64,000 nucleotides of DNA from Lentibacillus populi (GTDB lineage Bacteria > Bacillota > Bacilli > Bacillales > Amphibacillaceae). The stretch covers positions 1 to 64,000 of the forward strand of contig BMJD01000012.1 of the NCBI GenBank assembly GCA_014642895.1. The letters run 5' to 3'. The notes under the pieces were generated by a model. The model was not told the origin of the DNA. It saw only the letters and a program-made list of their open reading frames with translations, and ran no database searches. A program made the translations under genes and the position numbers. Shown here piece by piece: positions 33,848 through 42,832 of this stretch (its first letter is position 1; every line of letters starts with the position of its first letter).

Positions 33848-34387
33848 ATGAATAACAAACAGCTTGAGAATTGGGCAGACAGGCTCTTAAACGAGTATGA
33901 ACAGGGTCGAAAAACGCTTTATAATATGAAGTGTAATTTAGGTGATTCAGAATTAGACAAGCAGGATAAGTCACAAATAAATAGCATGATTAATGATATG
34001 TCGTTTTCTATTGATTGGATGAAGCTAGGTAGACGTCCTGGAAACATGCGAGGAATTGACAAGCGATCAGCATATCAAAGGCGTATGCTGTTGGACATGG
34101 ATTTATTGCCTAGTTTGGATATTCAACCAGAAGAAAAAACATTGAATGAATCGGAAAGGCAAGATTTGATCAATATTTTAATTGATTTATCCCATCGTGA
34201 AAGGCAATGTTATTTATTGCATATGGCTCAAGGATGGAGTATGCAGGAAATCGCGGACGAGTTGAATATCAAAAAGCCATCTGTTCAAAAATTCATCGAG
34301 CGAGCAAAGAACAAAATTAAGGTAAAAATTTCTTGTCATACGAATGTCATACAATCCCGCATTAAGGATGAAAGGGCTCTTGTATAG
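33848..34387 (+). CDS. sigma-like late transcription activator (Xpf type)
   Basis: 179 residues. Residues about 115-165 are a sigma region 4 (SHRERQCYLLHMAQGWSMQE then IADELNIKKPSVQKFIERAK) that would bind -35 DNA. No region 2 is seen. Size and position between early and packaging genes match PBSX Xpf, which turns on late genes. GGAGGGGG precedes the ATG. A late promoter was not identified by eye. Confidence 0.85.
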   Translation: MNNKQLENWADRLLNEYEQGRKTLYNMKCNLGDSELDKQDKSQINSMINDMSFSIDWMKLGRRPGNMRGIDKRSAYQRRMLLDMDLLPSLDIQPEEKTLNESERQDLINILIDLSHRERQCYLLHMAQGWSMQEIADELNIKKPSVQKFIERAKNKIKVKISCHTNVIQSRIKDERALV

Positions 34388-34395
34388 AGCTCTTT
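34371..34395 (+). terminator. terminator overlapping the end of the sigma-like gene
   Basis: AAGGGCTC and GAGCTCTT pair with a 7-base loop and are followed by TTTT. The stem includes the last codons of the gene. Confidence 0.75.
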
Positions 34396-34527
34396 TTATA
34401 TTATGTAGTAAATATTAAAGACCGTTAGGTCTTGATGTGATAAGCACTATAAATATTAATGTATTAGTCTATTAAGATAAAAAGTCTATTTTTGAATAAA
34501 TATTAAGATCTAATTTTATTGTCTAGT

Positions 34528-34554
34528 ACAAGTTCTTTCCTTTTTCATAAGATA
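34528..34554 (+). promoter_or_regulatory. sigma-K-type sporulation promoter upstream of the CotD-like gene
   Basis: AC (34528-34529), exactly 16 bases, then CATAAGATA (34546-34554) matches the sigma-K consensus AC-N16-CATANNNTA at every fixed position. Start of transcription would be near 34562, just before the ribosome site. B. subtilis cotD is itself a sigma-K gene. Confidence 0.7.
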
Positions 34555-34580
34555 TATCAAAACGAAAAGGAGGGATATTT

Positions 34581-34838
34581 ATGAATGACAATCATCGCAA
34601 TAGAAGACAGGAAGACATTATTACTTGCCCAACTAAAACAGTTGTAAGAACAAAAACTACAGAACGAGTTAGGAAACATATCCATCCAACTGAAGTTATT
34701 AATGTAAACAGGACTGTTATTAGAAACGAACATTACTACCCAGTTTATGAAAGAGAAGTTAATGAAACAGTTGAAAAAGGCTCTCCCGGTTGTGGAAGAG
34801 ATGCGGGTAGGCCTGGATGTAGACGTTCTTGGATATAG
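34581..34838 (+). CDS. CotD-like spore coat protein
   Basis: 85 residues. The central KHIHPTEVINVNRTVIRNEH then YYPVYEREVNETV matches the CotD family, inner spore coat proteins whose hallmark is the HIHPT..NVN segment. The C-terminus has Cys and Arg-rich repeats (GCGRDAGRPGCRRSW). AAGGAGG precedes the ATG. It stands alone behind a sigma-K-type promoter, so it should be made in the mother cell of a sporulating lysogen and not in the phage lytic cycle. Confidence 0.82.
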   Translation: MNDNHRNRRQEDIITCPTKTVVRTKTTERVRKHIHPTEVINVNRTVIRNEHYYPVYEREVNETVEKGSPGCGRDAGRPGCRRSWI

Positions 34839-34859
34839 CATAGGATACCAGCAATACCA

Positions 34860-34889
34860 TAGCGCCGTCTTTGGAAAAGGGCGGCGCTA
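34860..34889 (+). terminator. hairpin after the CotD-like gene
   Basis: Perfect arms TAGCGCCG and CGGCGCTA lie 22 bases after the stop. It is not followed by a T run, so termination is uncertain and 3' end protection is an alternative. Confidence 0.45.
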
Positions 34890-35018
34890 GTGGTGAAAAA
34901 AGGTAAACACATAGTAGTGAAAATGCTCTTATATAGAGCACCTATCTAGTATAGACCGTGTTCTTTTAAGACATAGCGGTCTAATTTATAGATATTTAAT
35001 AAAATATGTAAAATCAGC

Positions 35019-35048
35019 AGGAAAATAGTCCTCTTTTAGCGAATCATA
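35019..35048 (+). promoter_or_regulatory. shared leader motif, copy 1
   Basis: AGGAAAATAGTCC followed by TCTTTTAGCGAATCATA, 19 bases before the ATG at 35068. The same motif precedes the gene at 60658. Nothing else in the window matches by eye. Confidence 0.5.
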
Positions 35049-35067
35049 GAGATAAAGGAGGGATATT

Positions 35068-35619
35068 ATGACTGATGAACAAAATGCTATTTCAGTAGTC
35101 ACGGAATTTTTAAGAGATAATACCAATAGAATATTGTTGTTAAGAGGTTATGATGACGATGCTAAGTTAAAGGTGTCTCTCTCTTGTTTGAATAAAGAAT
35201 ATAACAAGGGAATTATCAGAACGAGTTCTATGCGAGACATAGCGTTCCAAATTTATAGGGCATTTAACAAGAGACTGTTACCGGATGCGCTCAAATCAAC
35301 AACTAACTATAAACTAGGAAAGATGACTGTAAACATAAATAGTTATGCAACACATACAGCAAATAACCCTAGAGGTAATGAGAATACTTTCACGTTATTT
35401 CATCCTGTGCAACTTGTACTAGATGATTCCAAAAGATATGCTGATTTCTTGAGCGACCTAAAAAAATGTAAATCACATAAAATAATACTAATTACTACAA
35501 ATGAGTGGAGTATAAAAAATTGGGATATTGAAAATTACGTAGATAAAGTATTCTTTTATAGCGTTGAGAACGACAATCCGGAAATAATGACAAACTTAAA
35601 AAATAATGGAGCGATATAG
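35068..35619 (+). CDS. accessory protein of unknown function
   Basis: 183 residues, soluble, with AAGGAGGG upstream. An early stretch (NRILLLRGYDDDAKLKVSLS) and a later hydrophobic strand (KIILITTNEWSIKNWDIENY) suggest a Rossmann-like alpha/beta fold. No P-loop or catalytic motif is seen. It lies alone between the coat gene and a small winged-helix gene, in a block that does not belong to the core phage. Function unknown. Confidence 0.6.
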   Translation: MTDEQNAISVVTEFLRDNTNRILLLRGYDDDAKLKVSLSCLNKEYNKGIIRTSSMRDIAFQIYRAFNKRLLPDALKSTTNYKLGKMTVNINSYATHTANNPRGNENTFTLFHPVQLVLDDSKRYADFLSDLKKCKSHKIILITTNEWSIKNWDIENYVDKVFFYSVENDNPEIMTNLKNNGAI

Positions 35620-35642
35620 ATTTTTGAAGGGAGTTTTTTGTT

Positions 35643-35882
35643 GTGGATGAAAAAAAGTTCTCTAGCACTGTGCTATATATTTTAAAAGAACTCAACAGAG
35701 GTAATCATGACATTCAAGAAACGGATGTCGGGCTACCTTATGAGGAATTCAAAGAACTAATAGATACTATGAAGTTAGACAAGCTGATAGATGGTTCTAA
35801 AATTTTTCAAGACGGTATGTTAGATTTAGGAACAACTTATATAACATCGAATGGTCGTAAATATTTAAATAGCAATTCATAA
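35643..35882 (+). CDS. YjcQ-like winged-helix protein
   Basis: 79 residues from a GTG. The VLYILKELNRGN and YITSNGRKYLNSNS segments resemble YjcQ, a small winged-helix protein widespread in prophages. GAAGGGAG precedes the start. A terminator overlaps its stop codon. Confidence 0.75.
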   Translation: MDEKKFSSTVLYILKELNRGNHDIQETDVGLPYEEFKELIDTMKLDKLIDGSKIFQDGMLDLGTTYITSNGRKYLNSNS

Positions 35883-35905
35883 GCACCCATTGCGGTGCTT
35901 TTTTA
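35881..35905 (+). terminator. terminator after the YjcQ-like gene
   Basis: AAGCACC-CATTGC-GGTGCTT followed by TTTT. A nearly identical hairpin ends the small gene at 61555. Confidence 0.88.
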
Positions 35906-35945
35906 TATGCCAAAAAGCAATTAGCACAACGAGGTGATACAGATA

Positions 35946-37226
35946 ATGAGAATAGAAAATAGAAAAATAGATGATTTAATCCCGGTGGAATATAATCCTA
36001 GATTAGATTTGCAACCTGGAGATAAAGAATATGAGAAATTAAAACAGTCAATACATGAATTTGGATATGTTGAGCCTCTTGTATGGAATAAGAGAACTGG
36101 TAATTTGGTTGGTGGTCATCAGCGTTTAAAAATATTATTGGATCAGGGCGTTACATCCGTTGATGTTTCGGTTGTGGATATGGACATTACGAAGGAAAAG
36201 GCGCTGAATATCGCATTAAATAAGGTTAGCGGAGGATGGGATGATGAAAAGCTGGCAGAATTGCTCCGAGAATTATCTGATACCCCATTAGGATTTGAAA
36301 TAACCGGATTTGAACAGAATGAATTGAACGAATTAATAGGTGGGCTTCCATCTGATACCGAAATTAATGATCCTGTTGAAGATGATAATTTCGATGTAGA
36401 TGCAGCGGTTGAAAATATCACGGAACCAGAGACAGAATATGGGGATGTCTGGAAGCTCGGTCGTCATTTGCTGGTTTGTGGTGATGCTACAAAATTAAAG
36501 GATATCGACAAACTGATGGGCGAGGATAAAGCGGACCTTGTCATTACGGATCCGCCATACAATGTAGCGGTAACGAGCGAATCAAAGCAATTAAGCAATT
36601 CTGGACGTGATTCCATTATGAATGATGATATGTCAACAAAAGAATTTGATAGTTTCTTAGACGGTGTATTTAAAAGCTATGTTCATCTGATGAAAGATAC
36701 GGCAGCAATTTATGTATTCCATGGCTCCTCATATCAAAGGGAATTCGAAAATGCCATGAATAGACACGGTATTGTAGTTCGTTCTCAATGTATTTGGGTG
36801 AAAAATTATCCTTCTTTCGGTTGGTCACAGTATAGATGGCAACATGAGCCTGTTTTTTATGCATACAAGAAAGGGAAATCACCTTCTTGGCATGGAGATA
36901 GAAAGCAATCCACTGTTTGGAGATCTGGTTTAAAAGAAGAATTACCGGAGCCATCCACCGTTTGGGAAATTGGTCGAGGTAATGTAAACAAATACGTTCA
37001 TCCTACTCAAAAACCATTGGATTTGATTGCTATTCCATTAAAAAACAGTAGCAAGAAGAAAGATATTGTGGTTGATTTATTCGGAGGTAGCGGCTCTACA
37101 TTAATGACCTGTGAGCAAACAGACAGGGAGTGCCGAACCTTGGAACTTGACCCTATCTTTTGTGATGTTATTAAAAAACGATTTTATGAAAGTACGGGTG
37201 TGAATCCCGTTTTATTAAATAGTTAA
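35946..37226 (+). CDS. ParB-domain DNA methyltransferase
   Basis: 426 residues. A ParB-like nuclease domain (residues about 1-105, with GYVEPLVWNKRTGNLVGGHQ then R) is fused to a beta-class methyltransferase: DPPY at 202-205 comes before the AdoMet-binding VDLFGGSGSTL. Such fusions are common at the start of the packaging region of Gram-positive phages and are thought to modify phage DNA. The ATG at 35946 follows GAGGTGAT. Confidence 0.92.
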   Translation: MRIENRKIDDLIPVEYNPRLDLQPGDKEYEKLKQSIHEFGYVEPLVWNKRTGNLVGGHQRLKILLDQGVTSVDVSVVDMDITKEKALNIALNKVSGGWDDEKLAELLRELSDTPLGFEITGFEQNELNELIGGLPSDTEINDPVEDDNFDVDAAVENITEPETEYGDVWKLGRHLLVCGDATKLKDIDKLMGEDKADLVITDPPYNVAVTSESKQLSNSGRDSIMNDDMSTKEFDSFLDGVFKSYVHLMKDTAAIYVFHGSSYQREFENAMNRHGIVVRSQCIWVKNYPSFGWSQYRWQHEPVFYAYKKGKSPSWHGDRKQSTVWRSGLKEELPEPSTVWEIGRGNVNKYVHPTQKPLDLIAIPLKNSSKKKDIVVDLFGGSGSTLMTCEQTDRECRTLELDPIFCDVIKKRFYESTGVNPVLLNS

Positions 37227-37238
37227 AAAGAAAGAGAG

Positions 37239-37357
37239 AGGTTCTGGAACACCTCCCTCCCGTAGAGTGCCGAAACACCGGCAGAGATAGTGGAAACCTG
37301 TGGCCACAGATGACAATAGCCACTATCTCACCTCAATTATAGTTGAGAGGTCGGTGT
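37239..37357 (+). ncRNA. branched RNA leader upstream of the terminase genes
   Basis: GAGGT/ACCTC forms a first hairpin. Then ACACCG (37275-37280) pairs with CGGTGT (37352-37357), enclosing two arms: GAGATAGTGG (37284-37293) with CCACTATCTC (37320-37329), perfect over 10 bp, and ACCTCAA with TTGAG-AG-GT (37330-37351). The first arm's loop holds a 12-base palindrome, CTGTGGCCACAG. It is a three-way junction ending seven bases before the next start codon. It could be a cis-regulator, a trans-acting RNA or part of a packaging site. I cannot name the class. Confidence 0.65.
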
Positions 37358-37363
37358 AAGGCA

Positions 37364-37588
37364 ATGGAAAAGGCAAACGAATGTTCTAGTAATGATCTGT
37401 TGTTAGAGCATGAAGCACAGATGGTTAGTGGAATACTTGATTCAAAAGAAAGGTACAGAAAAATAATTAAAGCAGGCATAGCCCAATGGGTGAAAGACTT
37501 TCAAAACGGTAAGATTAAAATTACTACGGTGGACGATTTGAAGAAACTTATTGAGGTTGACCTAGAATTACAAAAAGATGATTTGTAA
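37364..37588 (+). CDS. small protein preceding the terminase genes
   Basis: 74 residues, acidic and helical (MEKANECSSNDLLLEHEAQM), with a Lys-rich middle. The ATG at 37364 directly follows the RNA structure and lacks a strong ribosome site (AAGG), so the structure may control it. Small proteins of this kind occur before terS in related phages; function unknown. Confidence 0.6.
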   Translation: MEKANECSSNDLLLEHEAQMVSGILDSKERYRKIIKAGIAQWVKDFQNGKIKITTVDDLKKLIEVDLELQKDDL

Positions 37589-37635
37589 AAACGAACTCAA
37601 ACTTAATGGAGTGTCGGAGGTGGGTGATGATGTAG

Positions 37636-38544
37636 ATGCCTAGACCACGTGACCCAAGACGGGATGAAGCAAAGAAATTATGGTTAGACAGCGGTAAGGA
37701 AATAAAACTTGTTGACATTGCTAAAAAAATTGGAGTGTCTGCAAGCACTATCCGTAAATGGAAATCACAAGATAAATGGGATGATGACTTAAAAGGGAGC
37801 GCTCTTAAATCGAATAGGAGCGCTCCTAAACGTGGTGCTCCTAAAGGAAGTCAAAATGCAAAAGGGAACAAGGGCGGAGGAGCTCCGTTCGGAAACCATA
37901 ACGCAATAGGTAACAAGGGTGGTAAGCCACCGCCAGGGAATAAGAACGCTGTCACCACCGGAGAATATGAAACGCTCATGTGGGACTATTTGGACGATGA
38001 TGAGAAGGAACTATTTGAAACCGTCGAAACAGATCCACTTTATCAAATTGATATTACTATCAGGGAACTATCCATTCGACAGCGGCGAATGATGAAACGG
38101 ATTAAGAATTTAGAAGGTGGATTGACCGAACCGGAAAAAAGGGTGCTGCAGGAATTGAAAGATTCCAAGGATGTTCATGTGATCGAAAAAGATGGAGTCC
38201 AAGTAAAGGTACCGGTAAAAACTTCTGCATTGGTTGTAACGGAGATTGAGGAAACACAGTACCGGAAAATCGATGACATCATGAATATAGAAGATGCCTT
38301 GACTCGGATAACCAATCAGCTGGTGAAGGCCATTAAGCAAAAACACGATATCGCCAAGTCTTATGGGGAACAGTCATTGAAATTAGAACAGATGAAGGCA
38401 AACACCGAGAAAACCAAGGTAGAAATCACTAGATTATCCGGCGAAACCATGGATGATTACGAAGATGACGGATTCATTGAAGCTTTAGGTGATGCAGTGG
38501 AGGTGTGGAACGATGATGCAGATGGAAGCACCGAAGAAGCTTAA
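37636..38544 (+). CDS. terS: terminase small subunit
   Basis: 302 residues. An N-terminal helix-turn-helix (EIKLVDIAKKIGVSASTIRK) binds phage DNA at the packaging start. It is followed by a Gly/Asn/Lys linker (GAPKGSQNAKGNKGG, then GNHNAIGNKGG) and helical domains. This layout matches the PBSX XtmA-like family. It overlaps terL. Confidence 0.9.
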   Translation: MPRPRDPRRDEAKKLWLDSGKEIKLVDIAKKIGVSASTIRKWKSQDKWDDDLKGSALKSNRSAPKRGAPKGSQNAKGNKGGGAPFGNHNAIGNKGGKPPPGNKNAVTTGEYETLMWDYLDDDEKELFETVETDPLYQIDITIRELSIRQRRMMKRIKNLEGGLTEPEKRVLQELKDSKDVHVIEKDGVQVKVPVKTSALVVTEIEETQYRKIDDIMNIEDALTRITNQLVKAIKQKHDIAKSYGEQSLKLEQMKANTEKTKVEITRLSGETMDDYEDDGFIEALGDAVEVWNDDADGSTEEA

Positions 38545-39808
38545 ACCAGCGCTATTTAAATTTAAATCATTTTCTACCAAACAAAAGAAGGTTTTAACTT
38601 GGTGGCATCCTAATTCTCCTGTAATAGAAAAAGATGGCATCATCTGTGATGGATCCGTTCGCGCCGGGAAAACGGTTGTCATGTCTCTTTCCTATGTTAT
38701 GTGGGGCATGGAGAATTTTAATGAAGAAAACCTTGGTATGGCCGGAAAGACAATAGGAGCATTAAGACGTAATGTCATTACTCCATTAAAGAGAATGCTT
38801 AAATCAAGGGGATATAAGGTTAAAGATCATCGGGCAGATAACTACCTCACCGTTTCATTCCGAGGAAGAACGAATTACTTTTACATCTTTGGCGGTAAAG
38901 ACGAAAGCTCCCAAGACTTGATACAGGGGATTACGCTGGCCGGAATGTTCTTTGATGAAGTTGCATTAATGCCGGAATCATTTGTTAGTCAGGCAGAAGC
39001 TCGTTGCTCTGTTGATGGCTCAAAGTATTGGTATAACTGCAACCCTGCAAGCCCATATCATTGGTTTAAAGAGAATTACATCGATAACCTGGAAGAAAAA
39101 AACCTCATACGATTGCACTTTACTATGGACGACAACCCTTCATTATCCGCAAGGGTTATTAATCGTTATAAAAGGATGTTTACAGGTGTTTTCTACAAGC
39201 GGTTCATATTAGGTCTATGGGTGCTTGCAGAAGGCGTTATTTATGACATGTTCGATAAGGACAAGCATGTTGTAAAAACTGAGGGACGAAGATATACGGA
39301 TTATTATGTGTCTATCGACTATGGTACTCAAAACCCTACTACATTTGGGTTGTGGGGGAAATCGGGTAAGACATGGTACAAAGTGAAGGAGTATTTCTAT
39401 GATGGCCGCAATTCCACAAAGCAGAAAACAGATGTTGAGTACAGTAAAGACTTGAAGGAATTTATTAAAGGAATACGGGTAAAAGGGATTATTGTGGATC
39501 CGTCGGCTGCAAGTTTTATTGCTCAGTTAAGAAAAGATGGATTTTATGTTATTAAAGCAAAGAATGATGTGTTGGACGGCATCCGCAATGTACAGACGGC
39601 TCTTAGTGAAATGATGATTTTATATAACGATTGCTGCAAAGAAACATTTAGGGAGTTTTCTTCTTATGTTTGGGACACAAAAGCATCTGAAAGAGGCGAG
39701 GATAAGCCTATTAAGCAATTTGATCATCTTATGGATTCAGACAGGTACTTTGTTAACACTATAATATTTGCCCCTAAAGCAGGAATAAGCAGTATTAACG
39801 TATGGTAG
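38513..39808 (+). CDS. terL: terminase large subunit
   Basis: 431 residues. Walker A GSVRAGKT (residues 47-54) and Walker B GMFFDEVAL power DNA packaging; a RNase H-like nuclease domain starts at VSIDYGTQNPTTFG. It cuts and translocates DNA into the prohead. The ATG at 38513 is chosen for the GGAGGTG upstream; an earlier in-frame GTG has none. Confidence 0.95.
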   Translation: MMQMEAPKKLKPALFKFKSFSTKQKKVLTWWHPNSPVIEKDGIICDGSVRAGKTVVMSLSYVMWGMENFNEENLGMAGKTIGALRRNVITPLKRMLKSRGYKVKDHRADNYLTVSFRGRTNYFYIFGGKDESSQDLIQGITLAGMFFDEVALMPESFVSQAEARCSVDGSKYWYNCNPASPYHWFKENYIDNLEEKNLIRLHFTMDDNPSLSARVINRYKRMFTGVFYKRFILGLWVLAEGVIYDMFDKDKHVVKTEGRRYTDYYVSIDYGTQNPTTFGLWGKSGKTWYKVKEYFYDGRNSTKQKTDVEYSKDLKEFIKGIRVKGIIVDPSAASFIAQLRKDGFYVIKAKNDVLDGIRNVQTALSEMMILYNDCCKETFREFSSYVWDTKASERGEDKPIKQFDHLMDSDRYFVNTIIFAPKAGISSINVW

Positions 39809-39823
39809 AAAGAAGGTGAACCC

Positions 39824-41413
39824 ATGCCAAATTGGACGAAATTTGATGAAGATACAATTAAAAAAGTACATGGCCATATCTTTTATTATCGTGATCTCTA
39901 CGAGGGAAAGCATTCGGAAATATTCCCGCGGGCGAAAAACCTAATTGAAAAAGGTGAGATCATCGACAACATTATGTACGGTACACAACAAGCGCAAAAC
40001 GTTAAAACACCGTACATTGTCGCTAATATATGCAAACTAATACCGGAAATACCGGCCATGCTTGTAAGCCGATCTATTGGTAATATACAATCGTCCTTAT
40101 CTCCTGATGATTTTCAAGCTGGTGAAATTAATGCTGACACAGATGAAATAGTGGACGAGCCGCGGGGTGATGTAAGCAAGATCATTCATGTGCAGCAGGA
40201 AGTGATCGATCAGATACAAAAGAATAGCAACCTTGCATTTGAGCATTGGGGAAATATCCTACAACAGCAAGTAGATGGTGGCCTTGTAGGCGTTCCGTGG
40301 ATGGATGAGAGGGGGCTACGGTTAGAATTTAAAGCTCGTGACGTGTATTACCCCCATGAAGATGGTATGGGTGCTGATTTGGCTTATGAGATCGAAATAG
40401 ACGAGCAGGAATACTTGCATGTGTATCGGGAACAAGTGATAGATGGTGATTTATATACCAGTCACATGCTTTATTTACTGAATGAATCACGCAAAACAGA
40501 AGAAGTTCCAGACGATGAAGCTAAGGAATTATTAGGAATGAAGGAATTAGAAAAGGTTTACCCAGGTCGGGGTAGGCCTTTTATTATTTATTGGCCGAAT
40601 GAAAAGACATTTATGAATCCGTTGGGTTCTTCCTGTTTGAAAGGACAGGATGGCAAACAAGATGAAGTAAATTGGACGCTTACCAGAAATGCAATCACGT
40701 TTGAGCGTAATGGTAAGCCGCGTATTGCTGTCTCTAAAGAGATCATGGTGGCATTAGAGGAAAAGGCGGAAGAACGTTACGGAGAACGTGGCCGTATTGA
40801 TCATAGGGATTTAGAGATCACCACATTTGATGATCAAGGGAAGGCTATGGAAGTAATTCAAATTGACATTACAAAAATAGGCGATATCCAGTGGGTTAAA
40901 GACTTGATGAAACTCATGCTCATGGAAACTAAGACATCAGAGAAGGTAATTGATTTTTATATGGATAACAGTGGAACTAGCGCCCAATCTGGTGTAGCAA
41001 AGTTCTACGACCTGTTTACGTCGTTAATCAAAGCAGAGCAAATACAAAGCGAATACATCTATTTCCTGCAGCAGTTGATTGAAAGTGCGTTGTGGCTTGC
41101 CAATTATAATGATCCGGCTGTTGTAATTGAGGAACCAGAAATTACGCTTAAGTCCATGATACCAATTAGCAGGAAAGAACTTATCGAGGAAAATAACATG
41201 GCTTTCGAATCGGAAACACAGTCGCTTGAAACGACAATTAGACGTAATAACCCGAATGCATCCGAGGAATGGATACAGGAAGAACTGGCGCGGGTTGAAG
41301 CTGAACGTTCGAATGATGATAGCTTTTCTCTTTTGAGAGGAAGGCAAACGTTACAACAATTTATGGGTAATCGGTATGAGAACGGCAATCCTATACAGGA
41401 TGATGAAGAATGA
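39824..41413 (+). CDS. portal protein
   Basis: 529 residues, directly after terL. VKTPYIVANICKLIPEIPAM, the DFYMDNSGTSAQSGVAKFYD region and the long helical C-terminus fit the SPP1/A118-like portal family, which forms the dodecamer through which DNA enters and leaves the head. AAGGTG precedes the ATG. Overlaps the next gene by four bases. Confidence 0.88.
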   Translation: MPNWTKFDEDTIKKVHGHIFYYRDLYEGKHSEIFPRAKNLIEKGEIIDNIMYGTQQAQNVKTPYIVANICKLIPEIPAMLVSRSIGNIQSSLSPDDFQAGEINADTDEIVDEPRGDVSKIIHVQQEVIDQIQKNSNLAFEHWGNILQQQVDGGLVGVPWMDERGLRLEFKARDVYYPHEDGMGADLAYEIEIDEQEYLHVYREQVIDGDLYTSHMLYLLNESRKTEEVPDDEAKELLGMKELEKVYPGRGRPFIIYWPNEKTFMNPLGSSCLKGQDGKQDEVNWTLTRNAITFERNGKPRIAVSKEIMVALEEKAEERYGERGRIDHRDLEITTFDDQGKAMEVIQIDITKIGDIQWVKDLMKLMLMETKTSEKVIDFYMDNSGTSAQSGVAKFYDLFTSLIKAEQIQSEYIYFLQQLIESALWLANYNDPAVVIEEPEITLKSMIPISRKELIEENNMAFESETQSLETTIRRNNPNASEEWIQEELARVEAERSNDDSFSLLRGRQTLQQFMGNRYENGNPIQDDEE

Positions 41414-42501
41414 ATAGTGAACAGTTACTAGAAATAACCAAGGTATTAAAACTAGAAATTCTGGAATTATTGCAGAATACCAATCTTGCGAACGATAAGA
41501 ATGCACAGCAAACGCTACAAACCATAGATAATATGTTTTCCAGGCTTGATATAGCTGTTGAGGATGTTATCCCTGCTGAATCATTAAAGGCATATTTAGA
41601 GGGTGTAGACGAAGCCACAAAGGCGCTAAGTGGCGCCGGTATCAATCCAACAAACGGACTTGCCGCCAGTATATCTGGTAGCGGTCAAGTTTCATCTGCA
41701 TTTAATAATCACGTACATCTAGCAGCTATAGCAGAAATAACAGATAACACTATGCTAGATTTGAAAGCGGCTATTCGAACAGCAAGAAAGAATACCAATG
41801 CATCAATTGAGGCAGCACTGACATCAGTTAAAAGAGATTTGCAAAGTGGAATAATTCAAGGTAAATCCAGAAAGGTTATCACTAAAAGAGTAGCTGAATC
41901 CTTTGCAAAGGAAGGTATGACATCTTTTACAACCGTTGATGGAAAGAAACTGCCATTGGATTTTTATAGTGAGGTTGTGACAAGAACCAATCTAAAAAGC
42001 GCCAATGTGCAAGGTGCTAATAATCGCTATTTAGAGAACGGCGTTGGCTTAGTTGAGATATTCGAACGCAGTGATGGATGTGCCGAATGTGCCAAATACA
42101 ACGGTATTGTGGTTAGTTTAACTGGTAAACACGAAGGGTTTCCGACTACAGAAGAAGCACCATTACCACCACGCCATGCAAATTGTAGAGGTTCTGTCCG
42201 TCCGTATGTGATTGAACACAAGACGGATAAAGAAATAGAGGATGCCAAGAAAAAATGGAAATCATTTGATCCCAATAAAGACACGCGGACAGTGGCACAA
42301 AAGAAAGCTTACGAAGAGCAACAGCGCTTAAATCGTATCAATAATTATGAGAAGAAGCGTTATGCAGATATTAAAGGGGTACTCGGTGACGATGCTCCTG
42401 CTAATCTGGGGGCTTTCAAACGGATGAAGCGCGCTAACACAGATAATTACAATAAGTTGATACAAGATTACCAGGATACGCTGAAATCTATTAAAAAATA
42501 A
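41410..42501 (+). CDS. minor head protein (A118 minor capsid 2 / MuF-like)
   Basis: 363 residues. Its helical first half is followed by a MuF-like C-terminal region with a metal-binding pattern (GCAECAKYNG and PPRHANCRGSVRPY). Found between portal and scaffold in SPP1-like phages; minor head proteins of this kind are ejected or aid assembly. Confidence 0.85.
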   Translation: MNSEQLLEITKVLKLEILELLQNTNLANDKNAQQTLQTIDNMFSRLDIAVEDVIPAESLKAYLEGVDEATKALSGAGINPTNGLAASISGSGQVSSAFNNHVHLAAIAEITDNTMLDLKAAIRTARKNTNASIEAALTSVKRDLQSGIIQGKSRKVITKRVAESFAKEGMTSFTTVDGKKLPLDFYSEVVTRTNLKSANVQGANNRYLENGVGLVEIFERSDGCAECAKYNGIVVSLTGKHEGFPTTEEAPLPPRHANCRGSVRPYVIEHKTDKEIEDAKKKWKSFDPNKDTRTVAQKKAYEEQQRLNRINNYEKKRYADIKGVLGDDAPANLGAFKRMKRANTDNYNKLIQDYQDTLKSIKK

Positions 42502-42516
42502 CAGGAGGTGAGTAGC

Positions 42517-42666
42517 ATGAAAAACGAGGTAATGTTGAAACATGCTATTGAATTGCTACAGAACGTCAATCCAGAGGAATTAGAAATTGTACAAATTGAT
42601 AATACAAAGTATGACGACGGTTCGATTGGACTTAACGTTAGTTTGACGTATCCTGCAAAAGATTAA
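42517..42666 (+). CDS. 49-residue protein in the head operon
   Basis: AACAGGAGGTGAG precedes the ATG. The product is acidic (MKNEVMLKHAIELLQNVNPE) with a beta-strand-rich end. A terminator follows at 42713. Function unknown. Confidence 0.6.
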   Translation: MKNEVMLKHAIELLQNVNPEELEIVQIDNTKYDDGSIGLNVSLTYPAKD

Positions 42667-42712
42667 TTAGGTTTAAAATGGAATCCTGCAATTTGAAGTC
42701 AGTGGGCAGGGC

Positions 42713-42747
42713 GCACATCGTATTGAAATGGTTGCCGATGTGCTTTT
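42713..42747 (+). terminator. hairpin terminator before the scaffold gene
   Basis: GCACATCG and CGATGTGC form a perfect 8-bp stem followed by TTTTATT. It lies inside the late operon, so it must be leaky or a promoter must follow. The rest of the 166-base gap holds no gene. Confidence 0.7.
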
Positions 42748-42832
42748 ATTATGCCTTTTTTCCATAATTGAAGGCGTTAAAGAACAATTATGAGTAACGG
42801 TTCCTGCACCTAAGCAGAGGAAGGATATTGAA

